Of a DNA stretch of 64,000 bases, positions 30,190 through 41,243 are shown piece after piece. Source of the DNA: Ascaphus truei (lineage: Eukaryota; Chordata; Amphibia; Anura; Ascaphidae); the NCBI GenBank assembly GCA_036426205.1, contig WSYH01002453.1, forward strand, positions 1 through 64,000, in the 5' to 3' direction. A program made the position numbers and the translations under genes. Position 1 is the first letter of the stretch. Every line of letters begins with the position of its first letter. A model generated the notes under the pieces. The model had not been told where the DNA came from, made no database searches, and worked only from the letters and a program-made list of their open reading frames with translations.

Positions 30190-31045
30190 TTTAATTATAC
30201 CACCCATAGTTCACAATTAAGAAGATGTATATTGTTATGGGCTACAAGATTTTACAATTTATGAAGAGGTTTTTTTAAGAATATACTTGTTAGATGCTTA
30301 GAGGTCAATATGCTGAGAATGTATGTAAAGATTATTAGAAGGTAATTGAATATCAGCTGTATATCATAAGAGATTGAATTTGCACTATAAATATGTTGTA
30401 CCCACACCTAACACTACATCACTGAGGAAGCCATTTGGCGAAATGCGTTTGGTGACTGTTTTTGGACATTTGGACCCACCGTACCCTGAGTGAGCATCAT
30501 TTTGCCCAATCAGATTTCTGAATCAGACGGACACACACACATGCGCAGACCGAGTCCCCATCAGAGGATGTGACATGGGAGAGGGCTCCAGACTGCGCCC
30601 AAGCCTGGAGGAACCTCCACATACTGTGAGCTGCTGAATTGAACGCTGAGACGGCGTCCACAAGGAACAATGTGGAGATTGCTCCTGCATACGCTGGGGA
30701 CATATTCACTGAGCCTATTTTATTGAACGTTTGTGAGTAGAACTTTTAACACTGTCTGTTTATCTCTAATAAAACGGTATTATGCTATGTCCTTCTCCTC
30801 TCCATCCTTAAGGTATACCAGAAGGCAACATGGAGAAGAACACATCGTGGGAAACAGACACAGGCAAGTGTAAAGATCCACAATCTGTTTCACTAGTTCT
30901 TTCTTTTTTTCTGCTTAATTTTTACCTATATTACACCGCTTGTCTGGGGTTTGCCCTTCCCCTGATTTCAGTTTTTTCCACATATATCTTGGAGAGGAAG
31001 ATCATTGAGACCACGCGCCGGACTACACTTTTGTCTCTAAAAGGT
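30190..31045 (+). mobile_element. Penelope-like element fragment (non-coding end)
   Basis: Recognised by the stem-loop motif at 30420-30452 and a following AATAAAACGG (about 30766). It joins a truncated Gmr1-family LTR near 31045. No RT or endonuclease coding is seen. Confidence 0.5.
30420..30452 (+). ncRNA. Hammerhead-like stem-loop motif, PLE
   Basis: CTGAGGA matches the CUGANGA core, followed by A, stem GCC-ATTT-GGC, then GAAATGCGTTT. This is the best core match of the five in the window. The extra A before stem II and the U-rich stem III are deviations. Confidence 0.4.
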
Positions 31046-32298
31046 AAAAAGTTTGTTCTGGTTCGTTGGGGTTCGTTCTGAGATCCCCAGCGCTAATGAA
31101 TTCCCGAAGTAAGGGTAAATCCTTGGTTACGATGTTTTAACCCCTTGCGTTCTGGAACCGCTTTCGCTGTACTTGGACGGGATCTTGAATCACGCTTGGA
31201 TAAATCATGAATCATCCCGGGGATAGCTCGGCAGGCAGGTTTATAGGGTTTACAGTCCTATCATTAACATGCGGGCCCAATCCCCTCCATGGGAACATTT
31301 AACCCTCCTATCCCCGACTTGCCCGGTGTTAGCAGAACGGGCAAAAAGGGCTTTCTGGTTTGCAAAGCGCATGTGTCAGCCTGACACATAGGCAGTTTAC
31401 CATACCGGGGTCCACCCCTTATCTGTTGACGCTCAGTCTGGGGTTTGGTCACAAAGTGTGAATGGCCCATGCTGAGTATCGGTAGTACTGGTATCTGGCA
31501 CTCAGCAACATCCCGGCCACTTTCACACTTTGGATCTCTGAGGCTTTTCAACTCCGGTCTTCACTAGACTCAGAGGCTCCCACTTAGCAGGGGCTCTTTG
31601 AAGTACGGAGAGGAAAATACCCTCAGCTCATTCACCCTTAGCATATTTGCATGCTAAAGGATATTTCCCGGGCTTACATAAAAAGTTTATCCTGAATGTA
31701 CATTTAAAACTAACAGTATACTACAGAATATGTTATGTTTGTGCCACTACTGTAAATTTCATATGTGTGTGTAGGGTTTCTTTATCCTGAGCTCACTCCG
31801 TTCGCAAGTTAGCTTACTTAATTAAAAGGGCTATTATGTGGGTTCAGTGGTTAACCTAGTTCTCACGTCAATATAATTTCCCCCTTTCAAATTAAGAAGC
31901 TAACAAGGCAACAGATACATTCTGTCAGGAACCACTTCAGTTTAAACCGCAAACTACTACTTCAATTAACCTTGCAGTTTTAAGATCGAGAGCTCAGAAA
32001 TGGATAACTATACTTTCAACACGGCCACCCGTACATAGCCACGCATCTTCATTCAGCGCTTGGTTCAGCGCTCACAGTGCCATCTTGTGTCTGAAAACCA
32101 TTTGGCACAGTTTGTATTAATTCTTATTACTACAGTCAGGGAATAGACAGCAAAATGGGGACAAGAAGGATGGTGTAGGGGAAAATATATCAGTGTGATG
32201 CACATACATTTAACCCCTTCACTCCCAATGCGATTTAGGTTTAATCAGCCGGGTATAATGCCTTTATTAATGGCCTGATTAATCCTTTCATCGCCACA
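31046..32298 (-). repeat. Gmr1-family LTR, copy iii (truncated)
   Basis: Shares aatgaattcccgaagt, ggggatagctcgg, cagcaacatcccggcca and ctttgaagtacggagagg with other copies and ends TTCATCGCCACA at 32298. It then directly abuts integrase N-terminal coding, as a solo LTR or nested copy would. Confidence 0.7.
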
Positions 32299-32755
32299 GT
32301 GGGCTACCCGCAACAACTGCTGCCTATACTCCGTGGGTATCACTAGCTTTTGCTTGCCGGTCCAGAACTCATCTAAACCTGTTGTCCCTTGCTCTCTATA
32401 CAGGAGCCTGCGGTGCCACAATAATTAATCCGACCCATCCCCTGGCTTAGACTCGGATGCTCAAAGTCTCATGCCCTGCAGGCTGGGGTCGGATCGCACC
32501 GCATATTCCACTAGATGGGTACCTAGCTCTGGCCACCCGCTCGTCAAGACTAATTCGGGGGGACTGGGAACAAGTAAAGGGAACAGTAAGTCAGGGTCAG
32601 TGTGCGACTTAGTCTGGCTTATCTGTCTGGTCTCCGCAGGGACCCCTAGAACTGTAGGTCCCAAATGCAGGGGGACAGGGGCTGGTTCCGCTGCGACCTT
32701 GGCTGCCAGGCTCCTGGTGATCGCTGCAACATGGTCCAGCTCAGTTGTGAAAACA
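32299..32755 (-). pseudogene. Gmr1-like protease-integrase junction, copy 1
   Basis: Minus-strand coding remnant equivalent to 33771-34160 and to 39280-39610: SPPELVLTSGWPELGTH, DPSLQGMRL and upstream PVPLHLGPTVLG-type sequence. Bases 32363-32755 are nearly identical to 33771-34160. Confidence 0.75.
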
Positions 32756-33057
32756 AAAATAAAAAAATACTTTATTATATTGTATATGTTTTTATGACAT
32801 ATGTTTATTCATAGATCAAAACTTATGCATTACTAAAAGTTAATTATCAACAATAACATTAGTTGAATACATTAATATGATAAATATTGTTGAACAACTT
32901 TTTTCCTCAATCTATACATGTAACCTCCATTTCAGATTTTAGATTCGCTACATTATGTATTTGTATGTTATTCATGTTTTGTTGTACTTGATTTAATATG
33001 TTTTTACTATGTTAGTTTTAACTTGTTTAGTTCATCCCCACATGATTTTCTTGAAAG

Positions 33058-33180
33058 TCTACCCCCCCCCTATCCCCCTTCCCCCTTCCCCCCTTCCCCC
33101 CTCCCCTCCCTTTCCCTCCCCCTCACTTCCCTTCCCCTTCACCTCCCTCTCTTCCCCTCCCCTCCTTCCTCGCCTCCCTG
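33058..33180 (+). repeat. C-rich low-complexity tract
   Basis: Nearly pure CCCTTCC/CCCTCCC pyrimidines over about 120 bp. Confidence 0.95.
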
Positions 33181-33354
33181 GATACCCTATTAGTACTATA
33201 TAGCCTGGTATCGCTCTGGGAGGATTGAGGATTCTTTTGTTATTGTTTATAGTCGTTGCCTAGCAACGACGCGTTACGTGTCGGCAGAGGGGTCTGGGCG
33301 CTGAAGCTAGATGCGCGTCATTCCCCTTATCCTCAGGCATACCTAGGGCAGTCA

Positions 33355-33570
33355 GCGTTCCTATTGGCTGGGAGTCTCAGCCAATGAGGCTATAGTGTGG
33401 CGATTTTCGCGCCAAAATGAGTAGCGCGATGACGCAGGGGGATGTACATCACTCCCCTTCAAACATATATACGGCAGTTAGTCATTCTATGCGCTGGGAG
33501 TCCAAGCCAATTAGATCACATATCAGCGATTTTCGCGCCAAAAACGGGGAGCGCGATGACGTAGGGGGGC
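33355..33570 (+). promoter_or_regulatory. Duplicated CCAAT + E2F-site module in the PLE
   Basis: Two copies of a unit: tgggagt..., CCAAT (agccaatga / agccaatta), then a perfect TTTTCGCGCCAAAA (about 33404 and 33530), then gcgcgatgacg.aggggg. TTTCGCGCCAAA is the full palindromic E2F consensus. This is probably the element promoter, with replication/cell-cycle control as inference. Confidence 0.5.
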
Positions 33571-33621
33571 GGGCTTAGCCCTTTAAATCAGTGTGGATGA
33601 ATGGCGTGGATCAGCTCTATG

Positions 33622-33651
33622 ACTAAGGACTATACCAGTCCGAAACGCGTC
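33622..33651 (+). ncRNA. Hammerhead-like stem-loop motif, PLE
   Basis: CTAAGGACTATACCAGTCC followed by GAAACGCGTC. The ACGCGT after GAA could form the zero-loop stem III known from PLE hammerheads, with C as the cleavage base. The core G is A (CTAA), so this copy is probably inactive. Confidence 0.4.
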
Positions 33652-33770
33652 AGAGTGTGTGTCCCCTGTACCATGCTGTTTCAATAAAGTATATTTTTAA
33701 ACTACACCTTGCTGGTCCTCTACCCTATTTTGCTGTGCACCACAGGAATCTTTGGATTTCAACTTCTATG

Positions 33771-34346
33771 CAGAACTCATCTAAACCTGTTGTCCCTTGT
33801 TCTCTATACAGGAGCCCGCGGTGCCACAATAATTAATCCGACCCATCCCCTGGCTTAGACTCGGATGCTCAAAGTCTCATGCCCTGCAGGCTGGGGTCGG
33901 ATCGCACCGCATCCCTAGATTGGGTACCTAGCTCTGGCCACCCGCTCGTCAAGACTAATTCGGGGGGACTGGGAACAGGTAAAGGGAACAGTAAGTCAGG
34001 GTCAGTGTGCGACTTAGTCTGGCTTATCTGTCTGGTCTCCGCAGGGACCCCTAGAACTGTAGGTCCCAAATGCAGGGGGACAGGGGCTGGTTCCGCTGCG
34101 ACCTTGGCTGCCAGGCTCCTGGTGATCGCTGCAACATGGTCCAGCTCAGTTGTGAAAACACGGGTCATGCCCCAGGTCATTGCCAAGGAGGATCTTGGCA
34201 TCAAACCCGGGCAATATCCCCACCTCCCTCATGCCACGTCCGGACCTCCAATCCAAAAATACCCGGGCTACCTGGATGAACCGCGGTCCTCCATCTGGCA
34301 TGGTCACTTGCATGCCAGTGCCCGGGACAAATCCTCTGGCCACACC
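33771..34346 (-). pseudogene. Gmr1-like protease and protease-integrase linker, copy 2
   Basis: Minus-strand coding equivalent to 45261-45809: VPGTGMQVTMPDGGPRFIQVA (as VPGTGMQVTMPDGG and RFIQVARVFLDW), GRGMREVGILPGFDAKILLGN, then AAITRSLAAK and the linker SGWPELGT that leads into integrase. The protease active site lies beyond 34346, replaced by the LTR. Linker and integrase start are contiguous, directly showing protease-then-integrase order. Confidence 0.8.
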
Positions 34347-35815
34347 TGTCACGATGGACGGACTTTTTCAACATTTTTATATTTTGGGGATCTCGATTGA
34401 GCACACAAGTTGAGCAAAATAAACTGACATTTATTTCATTGATAGACAGACACACGACAACCTTAGAATACATTTGACAAACACTTACTTAGGGAGATAA
34501 TGGGATAAAATGTCCAGAGACTAAACAAAGCACCGGAAAAATGTCTTTTAAAATGCAGTCTTTTTCCAAGGGTCGCAAGTTGCCAGTCCAATATGTCCGT
34601 GAGTAATGCAAAGTTCGACTAACGAATTCCCGAAGCAGAGTTAGGTCCTATTAGAAGCGAGGTGGTAATTCGATTACATGGTAAAAGAAAGACAATGGGG
34701 ATAGCTCAGAGGGCATGTATATAGGGTCTGATAGCATATCTACAACATACCCGCCCAATCCCCTTTGTGGGAACCTCCAACCCACCAATCTCCAACTTGC
34801 CCACAGTTTACAGAGTGGGCACTACAGGGATTTCCGCTTGGTTCAGCGCCTTTGCCAATCTGACACTTTGTCTGCTTACCATATGGATACTCCCCTTTTT
34901 CCTGTCGTCTCCCAGACTAGGAGTTGGACCCAAGGTGTGAATTAGCCCAGATAACTAACAGGATCTGCCATTCAGCGAGAATCCCGGCTAATTAACACTT
35001 TGCGGCTCTGGGGGCTTTCATCCGCAACACTTCTCTAGACCCATAGGCCACAACAGGGGTCTCTGAAGTTTAGAGAAGAAAGGGCCCCCAGCTCATGTGT
35101 GTATAACATTTGTTCACTGGATGCCTTACAAAGGCAGGTAGAAAAAATCGTATCCTGCCTGTACATTTAAAACTGCAGACAGAGGGACACTTTATTAAAA
35201 ATATGTGTTCCACTTATCCCAAAGTTATATTTTTAATATGTGTGCTTCGGGTGTTACTTTGGGGCTGCATACCAAAAATCAGGGTGGTAGCCCATTCCGT
35301 TCCCAAGTTAGGTGCTCCTCTTTGAAATTGCAATGCTGGGCTATGTGCTTCCCACGTCAATTGACTTTTGGTGAGCCTATTTCCCACGGCAATTGCCTGC
35401 CGCCTTTCAAGTTACGCTCCTAACCAGGACTTGATACATTTGTAACCGGTACCCACTTGAGTCTGAACCGCAGCCCTTTCATTCATTTGACCTTGCGGTT
35501 GCGAGTTCAAGCCTCAGTAATGGATACCTATGTTACTCAATGGAACAAAGAGACCATGAAACGTTTCTCCAATTAACTTGTGGCTCGGCTCTCGCAGCGC
35601 TATCTTGTGCCTATAAAACAGTAAACAGGTATAAAATGGAATTCAGTACTGCAGGCACATACAATCCTGCAAAACGGGGACAATAAGGTACAGAGGGGAA
35701 ATAATACATGTGTAGTGCATATGAAATTAAACCCTTCATCCCCAATATGAAATATGGTTAACCAGACGAGCATTCTGCCTTTATTAATGCACTGATTAAC
35801 CCTATTTTCGCTACA
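34347..35815 (-). repeat. Gmr1-family LTR, copy iv (1,469 bp, complete)
   Basis: Plus strand TGTCACGATGG...TTTTCGCTACA. On the minus strand it is preceded by the polypurine tract gtgggggagg (35816-35825) and the RNase H of the element, so it is the 3' LTR. It is the most complete LTR of this family here. Confidence 0.8.
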
Positions 35816-37498
35816 CCTCCCCCACTCACAGCCCAAGGTCTGCCCTGGCCACCTCGTCTGGTGGTTGGGCTGACTTGATGGTTTTTGGTCAGAAATTCAT
35901 GGGAATTGTCCTGCCGGGAGAGGTCATCAGCATTACCATGCTCGTTGCGTTTCTTGTGCTGAATAGTGAAATTGAATTCTTGCAAGGCAAGACTCCAGCG
36001 CAAGAGTTTGGCATTCTCTCCCGACACCCTCTGTAACCAACTAAGGGGGTTATGGTCTGTGATAACAGTGAAGGATCTGCCATACAGATAGGGCTGGAGT
36101 TTTTTGAGAGCCCATACTATGGCCAGACATTCCTTCTCAATAGTGCCATAGGCCACTTCTCTGGACAGCAGCTCGAGGCTCAGATAAACCACTGGATGTT
36201 CACTGCCCTCCTCCCCCACCTGGCTGAGCACAGCCCCAATGCCAAAGTCTGAGGCATCAGTCTGCACCAGGAACCTTTTTGAATAATCTGGAGCAGCGAG
36301 GATGGGTGCACTGGCCAATGCAGTCTTCAAATCCTGAAATGCTTTTTCACAGGCTGGAGACCAGACTACCAGCACAGACAGTTGCTTCTGGGTCAAGTCA
36401 GTCAGGGGTTTGGCAATGGCACTATACTGTGGAACAAACTTTCTATAGTAGCCTGCGGTGCTTAGGAAAGCCATAACCTGCTTCTTGGTTTTGGGAGTGG
36501 GCTACTGCACTGCTGCCTCTACCTTAGCTGGTTCTGGCTTGAGGTGGCCTCCACCCATCCTATGCCCTTTGTACCAGACTTCCGCCATCCCTACTAAGCA
36601 CTTGGTAGGATTTAAGGTGAGAAATACCTCCCTAATCCTGGCTAGCACCGCAGCTACATGAATTAAATGTGATTCCCAAGAGTTCCTGAACACAGCAGTA
36701 TCATCCAGTTATGCCCTTGCAAACCCTTTCATTCCATCTAGCAAACGATTGACCAGGCGTTGGAAGGTAGCCGGTGCATTCTTCATCCCAAATGGCATCA
36801 CTAAAAACTCATAGAGGCCACTTGGGGTGATGAAAGCCGACTTCTCCCTAGCCTCCTGGGTCAAGGGGATCTACCAGTACCCTTTACTGTGATCCATGGT
36901 GGTCAGATACCTTGCCCCCGCGAGTTCATCCAGCAACTCATCGATGCGGGGCATGGGTAGGCATCTGAAACCGTACCTGCGTTGAGCTGCTGGTGGTCCA
37001 CAAAGAACAGGGTGGTCCCATCCTTCTTAGGTACTAGGACTACCGGACAAGCCCAAGGGATGGTAGATGGTACAATTACCCCTAGGGCCAGCATCTTCTC
37101 TGCTTCCCTTTCTATACTGCCCTTCATCTCGGCTGAGACTCGGTAAGCATGCTTGTGTAGGGGTCACAAATTCAGTGTAATACTGGGTGATCAGTAATGT
37201 GTGCCCTCCCTGGCTTATCTGTGAACAGAGCCCAATACTGCTCTAGCATAGCCCTGGGATCTGCTTTCTGCCTGACACTCAGCTGAGACCCTATCTCCAC
37301 CTGCTCTATGGTACCCCCTGCCTAGCCTCCCCTTGGATATCTGGCAGAGCATTGCTCGCCGGATCCCCCATCGGTGGGCTGCAAATGGCTAGCACTGATG
37401 CCACACTCGGAGCTACATACTCCTTGAGCATGTTGATATGATAGATTGTGGTCCTCCCTGTCTCAGCATCTATCTCAGCATCTACCTGTACAACATAG
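35816..37498 (-). pseudogene. Gmr1-like reverse transcriptase-RNase H
   Basis: From the integrase side it reads HYVVQVDAEIDAETGRTTIYH linker (as HYVVQVDAE and AETGRTTIYHINML, 37500-37400), MLALGVIVPSTIPWACPVVLVPK (as LALGVIVPSTIPWACP, about 37095), a catalytic motif reading stop-LDD at about 36700 (Tyr codon lost), TLNPTKCLVG, GYYRKFVPQYS, TDASDFGIGAVLSQ, EKECLAIVWAL, TDHNPLSWL and HGNADDLSR. RNase H then meets the polypurine tract and 3' LTR with no integrase after it. Stops and frameshifts between 36480 and 37130 inactivate it. It is the downstream part of the element whose integrase is at 38413-39612. Confidence 0.88.
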
Positions 37499-38412
37499 TG
37501 TAAGGAATCCGCTCCTGGCTTTGATTTGCCTTGCAGACCTCTGCAGTTACAAAGGCTTCCTCTGGCAATCAATGACACATGTGCTGCCTCTCATTGAAGC
37601 TTCTGCCTGTGCTCCGTCATTAGAGGAATGCTCACACACCCTCCCCCTGTGGTTGGATCTCCGCCCTTTATATGCTGGGCTTTGGCACTGAATCAGAGCC
37701 GAGCATAATCCTTCTCTGGATGTTACTGTCTCTGCCACAAGCCGCCTGACTTGTCTCCTTGTGTACTAACCTCTCTAATTATTGTTAATAGTTCCTGCTT
37801 TCCTTAGGCCTGCTGCTAATCTCCATGCAGAGGCCTGTGTTTCCTGAGTATCCTGAGGCCTGCTGCTACTCTCCACGTAAAGGCCTGTGTTCTCGTCTAT
37901 CCTGTGGCCTGCTGCTACTCTCCACGCAGAGGCCTGTTCCAGACTCCTGTGCTGAAGCGTTGGTTTGCCAGCACTGGTCCTGGTACCTGCTGCATTCTCC
38001 CCTAGCAGAGGTTACCAGTCATTTCCAGAGGCCTGCCGCTATTCTCCACGAAGAGGCCTGGTTTGGACTTCTGTGCTGAAGCATTGGTTTTTCCCCGACG
38101 CTGCCCCGCGGTGTATTTCAGCCAGACTGCTGTCTCCCCCTGCTGAGACCGGCATTATGGGCCGAGGCCACTCCTCATGCAGAGGCCACTCCCGCGCTCA
38201 AGCTCCTAAGCTGAAGCTGGGAACTCCTGTCTACCTGTTGCCAAACTCCTTCTTGAATAACAACGATGCTGCCCTCTCTAATCCTGACCCTGCTATGTAC
38301 GACTACGAACTGCACACTCCGGATCAGTCTGTGCGGACTAAGGTCGGTGATTATATAACCCCACCTCAGCCCCGCGGTCCGGTCCCAGTTTGTGGCGAGC
38401 ACAATCGTAACA
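37499..38412 (+). repeat. Solo LTR (914 bp) in the Gmr1 integrase/RT junction
   Basis: Starts TGTAAGGAATCC, ends CAATCGTAACA. The flanks are catag and tatag (near-identical 5-bp target duplication). Removing it joins MNECNY to VVQVDA, as expected. The end (gtttgtggcgagcac...) resembles that of the chromovirus LTR at 40.3 kb, so it is a related Gypsy LTR. It carries about three ggcctgctgctactctccac repeat units (37865-37940). Confidence 0.75.
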
Positions 38413-39612
38413 TATAGTTGCACTCGTTCATCTTTCGTAGTACCAGTTTCGGTCCCAACCAGGCAGCCATTAATTTGTTCTCCCGAGTGGGTTTGAGAAC
38501 AAGTACTTGCTGTCCTGGGATAAACTCTACTACGATCATTCTGATCATACCAAGTCTCCTGCTTGGTCTTAGCAACCCTAAGGTTATCCTGCGCCAACCC
38601 CATGAACATCTCTAACCGGTCTCTGAGATCTACCACATATTGAAGCCCAGAAGTGTCCCTCCCAGAATAGGTCCTGAGGTCCCCGTACCTTCCTACCATA
38701 TAGCAGCTCAAAGGGAGAAAAGCCTTTAGATTCTTGCTGTACCTCTCGGTACGCAAACAGCAAGTGCTGCAGGTGAATCTCCCAGTCCTTCCCCTCTGCC
38801 TCTATAAACATCCTAAGCATCTGCTTTAAGGTATCATTGAACCTCTCACATAGTCCATTGGTTTGGGGGTGGTAAGGGGTCGTGCGCTGGTTCTTCACCC
38901 CGCATGCATCCCAGAAATACTGTAGCAATTCACTCATGAATTGTGACCCTTGGTCGGTTAGGACCTCGCTAGGGAAACCTAACCTAGTAAAAATGTATAT
39001 CAACACCGTAGCCACTGCCTTAGCATCAGTAGTAGCCAGTGCCTCAAGGTACCGGGTGGCAAAATCCACAACCGTGAGAATGTAGCGCTTCCCTGTCCAG
39101 CTTGGAATCATAAGAGGCCCCACAAGGTCCATTGCCACCCATTGAAAGGGTTCCCCTATCACCAGTAACGGTCTCAGGGTTGCTTTCACATGATCACCCG
39201 CCACACGATCACCCACCTTACCTACTAGCTGGCAGGCATCACAGGAGCGGCAGAAATCTGCCACCTCGCTGGATGCCCCTGGCCAGCAGTAATGCTGCAA
39301 GAGCCAGGCTTTCGTGCGTCCGACCCCCTGATGCACCACAAGCAGGTTGGTGTGGGCAAACCGTAATAACTGTTGCCTGTACCCCGTGGGTACCACTAAC
39401 TGTCGCTTGCCAGTCCAAACCTTATCTAACCCTGTAGCCCCCCGCTCACTACACAAAAGCACGTGGTGCCACAGGTAGTAATCAGACCCCTCATTTGGCT
39501 TAGACTCGGACGCCCGAAGTCTCATGCACTCCCAGGTGGGATCAGATTGCACCGCTTCCCTAAACTGAGTGCCTAATTCTGGCCACCCCCCCATCATACC
39601 TGAGTCAGGGGG
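38413..39612 (-). pseudogene. Gmr1-like integrase (nearly intact)
   Basis: The minus frame entering at the chromovirus junction 39612 reads SGWPELGTQFREAVQSDP, then the HHCC zinc finger (HTNLLVVHQ ... CRSCDACQ), the first Asp in WVAMDLVGPL, the second in LTDQGSQF, the Glu in NGLCERFND, and LLFAYREVQ ... LLYGRKVRGP. A frameshift near 38640 leads to VLVLKPTRENKLMAAW and KMNECNY at 38413. The enzyme would insert element cDNA. It lies upstream of the RT in the minus-strand direction, confirming integrase-before-RT order. Upstream it is cut by the chromovirus exactly between protease and integrase. Confidence 0.9.
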
Positions 39613-40337
39613 TGTAAGCACCGCTGCCAGATCCCGCCCGGCTGGTGGGTCACATGGCAGAGCCACTAACCCGCGCACTGCCAAGCTGGTGCGCGCACGC
39701 TCTGAGGTTTGCCATCATCGCCTCCCACATGGAGGAATCTCGGCCGTGCGCCCGCGTAACGTCAGTGCTCCACGCATCGCGTACGTGCGCAGGTCGCCCG
39801 GCACCCAATCAAGAGAGAACCCAGGAATACCTCACCTGAACGCTGTTTCAGCTACTTACCTTCCTGGTGCTATTGGAGGATTAGATCACACCCCTGCATA
39901 GTAATTGGATCCTTCACTGTTATATACTTACTCCTGCCTTTCCTTCCCTGCTGAGCATGAACTCCTATTATGCATTGTGCTTACTGCTGCTCTTTCGTTG
40001 TGCCTTGTACCCTGCTTGCCATTGACCTGTCTGTTCTCTCCTGTCCTGACCTTCAACTGCTCTACGGATTCCCACGCTCTCCAATGCTTGACACCGGCTC
40101 CGTCCCTTGACCATTCTACCTTCGCAAACCCTGGACCTTGGCAAACGGATATCTACCATCCTCTACTTTCCAACACAGAACTACGGCAAGCACCCTGATT
40201 ACCCTGACCTCTCCAACCCTACTACGCTGTATGACTACGTATTCCGGACCGGACTGCGTGGTTGTGGGTCGGTGTCTTTCCATCCCCATCTCTGCCCCGC
40301 AGTCTTTAGTCCTGTTTGTGGTAAGTGCAGCGTGACA
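39613..40337 (+). repeat. 5' LTR of the chromovirus
   Basis: TGTAAGCACCGC...GCAGCGTGACA. A TATATACTTACTCC TATA-like region near 39924. Pairs with 44539-45260. Confidence 0.92.
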
Positions 40338-40339
40338 AT

Positions 40340-41243
40340 ATGCTCAGCCCAACAAACATGGACCCCACGGAAGTGGGCCGACGTTTAGACACACATGAGG
40401 AATGCTTCCAGCAACTTACCGGAACAGTCGCACTTAAGGAACAACTAGTCTCCCAACTCAAACAAGACGTTGACACACTTACCGAGCAAGTTAGCCACCT
40501 GACCTTGTCAACAGCCAACCCCGGTCTACTCGCAACCGCTCCCGCCTACCTCTGAGCCGCGACTGCCTACGCCCAATCGGTATGCAGGGGATCCCACCAG
40601 TTGTCAGGGGGTTCTGAACCAGTGTTCTATACAGTTTGAGCTGCTTCCCTCTCACTTCCCTTCCACACGATCAAAGGTGGCGTACATACTCTCCTTGCTG
40701 ACTGACGGCGCTCTGGCATGGGCCTCTCCCATCTGGGAGCAACGCCCCGATCTTATGTCAGATTTCGCCCTCTTCATCGCTGAGTTCAGAAGGGTGTTTG
40801 ACACTCCGGGGCGTAAGGTTACCGCTGCATCTACTCTGCTTAATATTTCCCAGGGAGACCGTACCGTGGCTTGCTATGCCCTGGAATTTTGGACGGTGGC
40901 TACGGAGACCGGCTGGAATGATGAGGCCCTATCTGCAGTCTTCTGGCAGGGCCTGTCCGAACGTTTGAAGGACGAACTGGCACCCCTCGATCGCCCCGCT
41001 GGATTTGATGACCTGGTAACTCTTTGCATCCACATGGATCAGCGTCTCCAAGAGAGAAAGATGGAGAGAAACAAACATCCTTGAGGTATACAATCACCCT
41101 CCTTTTCCACCATAGGTCCTGTAGTCCCCACAGCTCCCGCTCTAGACGTACCCATGCAGCTGGGAGGGACTAGTCTTTCACCTACTGAGAGGCAACGGAG
41201 AAGACGGGCGGGTTTGTGTCTCTACTGAGGCCACAACGGACAC
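40340..41243 (+). pseudogene. Chromovirus gag, frameshifted
   Basis: ATG 40340 (MLSPTNMDPTEVGRRL) starts 3 bases after the LTR and encodes an N-terminal coiled coil to a stop at 40553. A frameshift then leads to RLPTPNRYAGDPTSCQG and YILSLLTDGALAWASPIWEQ, the retrotransposon Gag capsid fold, ending at 41084. The zinc knuckle near 41215-41260 reads CLY-stop-GHNGHLVIEC: the second Cys codon of CX2CX4HX4C has become TGA. No TGG-type primer site follows the LTR; self-priming as in sushi/Tf1 relatives is possible but not shown. Confidence 0.85.

Larger units (their letters stand above)
32756..33770 (+). mobile_element. Penelope-like element fragment (1,015 bp) between duplicated target sequence
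   Basis: AT-rich left part, a C-rich tract (33058-33180), a duplicated CCAAT/E2F module, the stem-loop motif (33622-33651) and AATAAA (about 33684). It is bounded on both sides by the same about 390-bp Gmr1 segment. No coding region is present. Confidence 0.6.

Noticed and set aside
33879..34400. 173-codon plus-strand ORF (and its twin at 32471-32797)
   Set aside because: Antisense to Gmr1 protease/linker coding. It is duplicated only because the segment is duplicated.
26349..35815. Infectious-type endogenous retrovirus
   Set aside because: All pol fragments have Ty3/Gypsy (Gmr1) motifs and order, and no envelope is seen.
39569..39901. ORF with a twin at 44501-44818
   Set aside because: Both lie in the two chromovirus LTRs. 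The LTR repeat accounts for the similarity.
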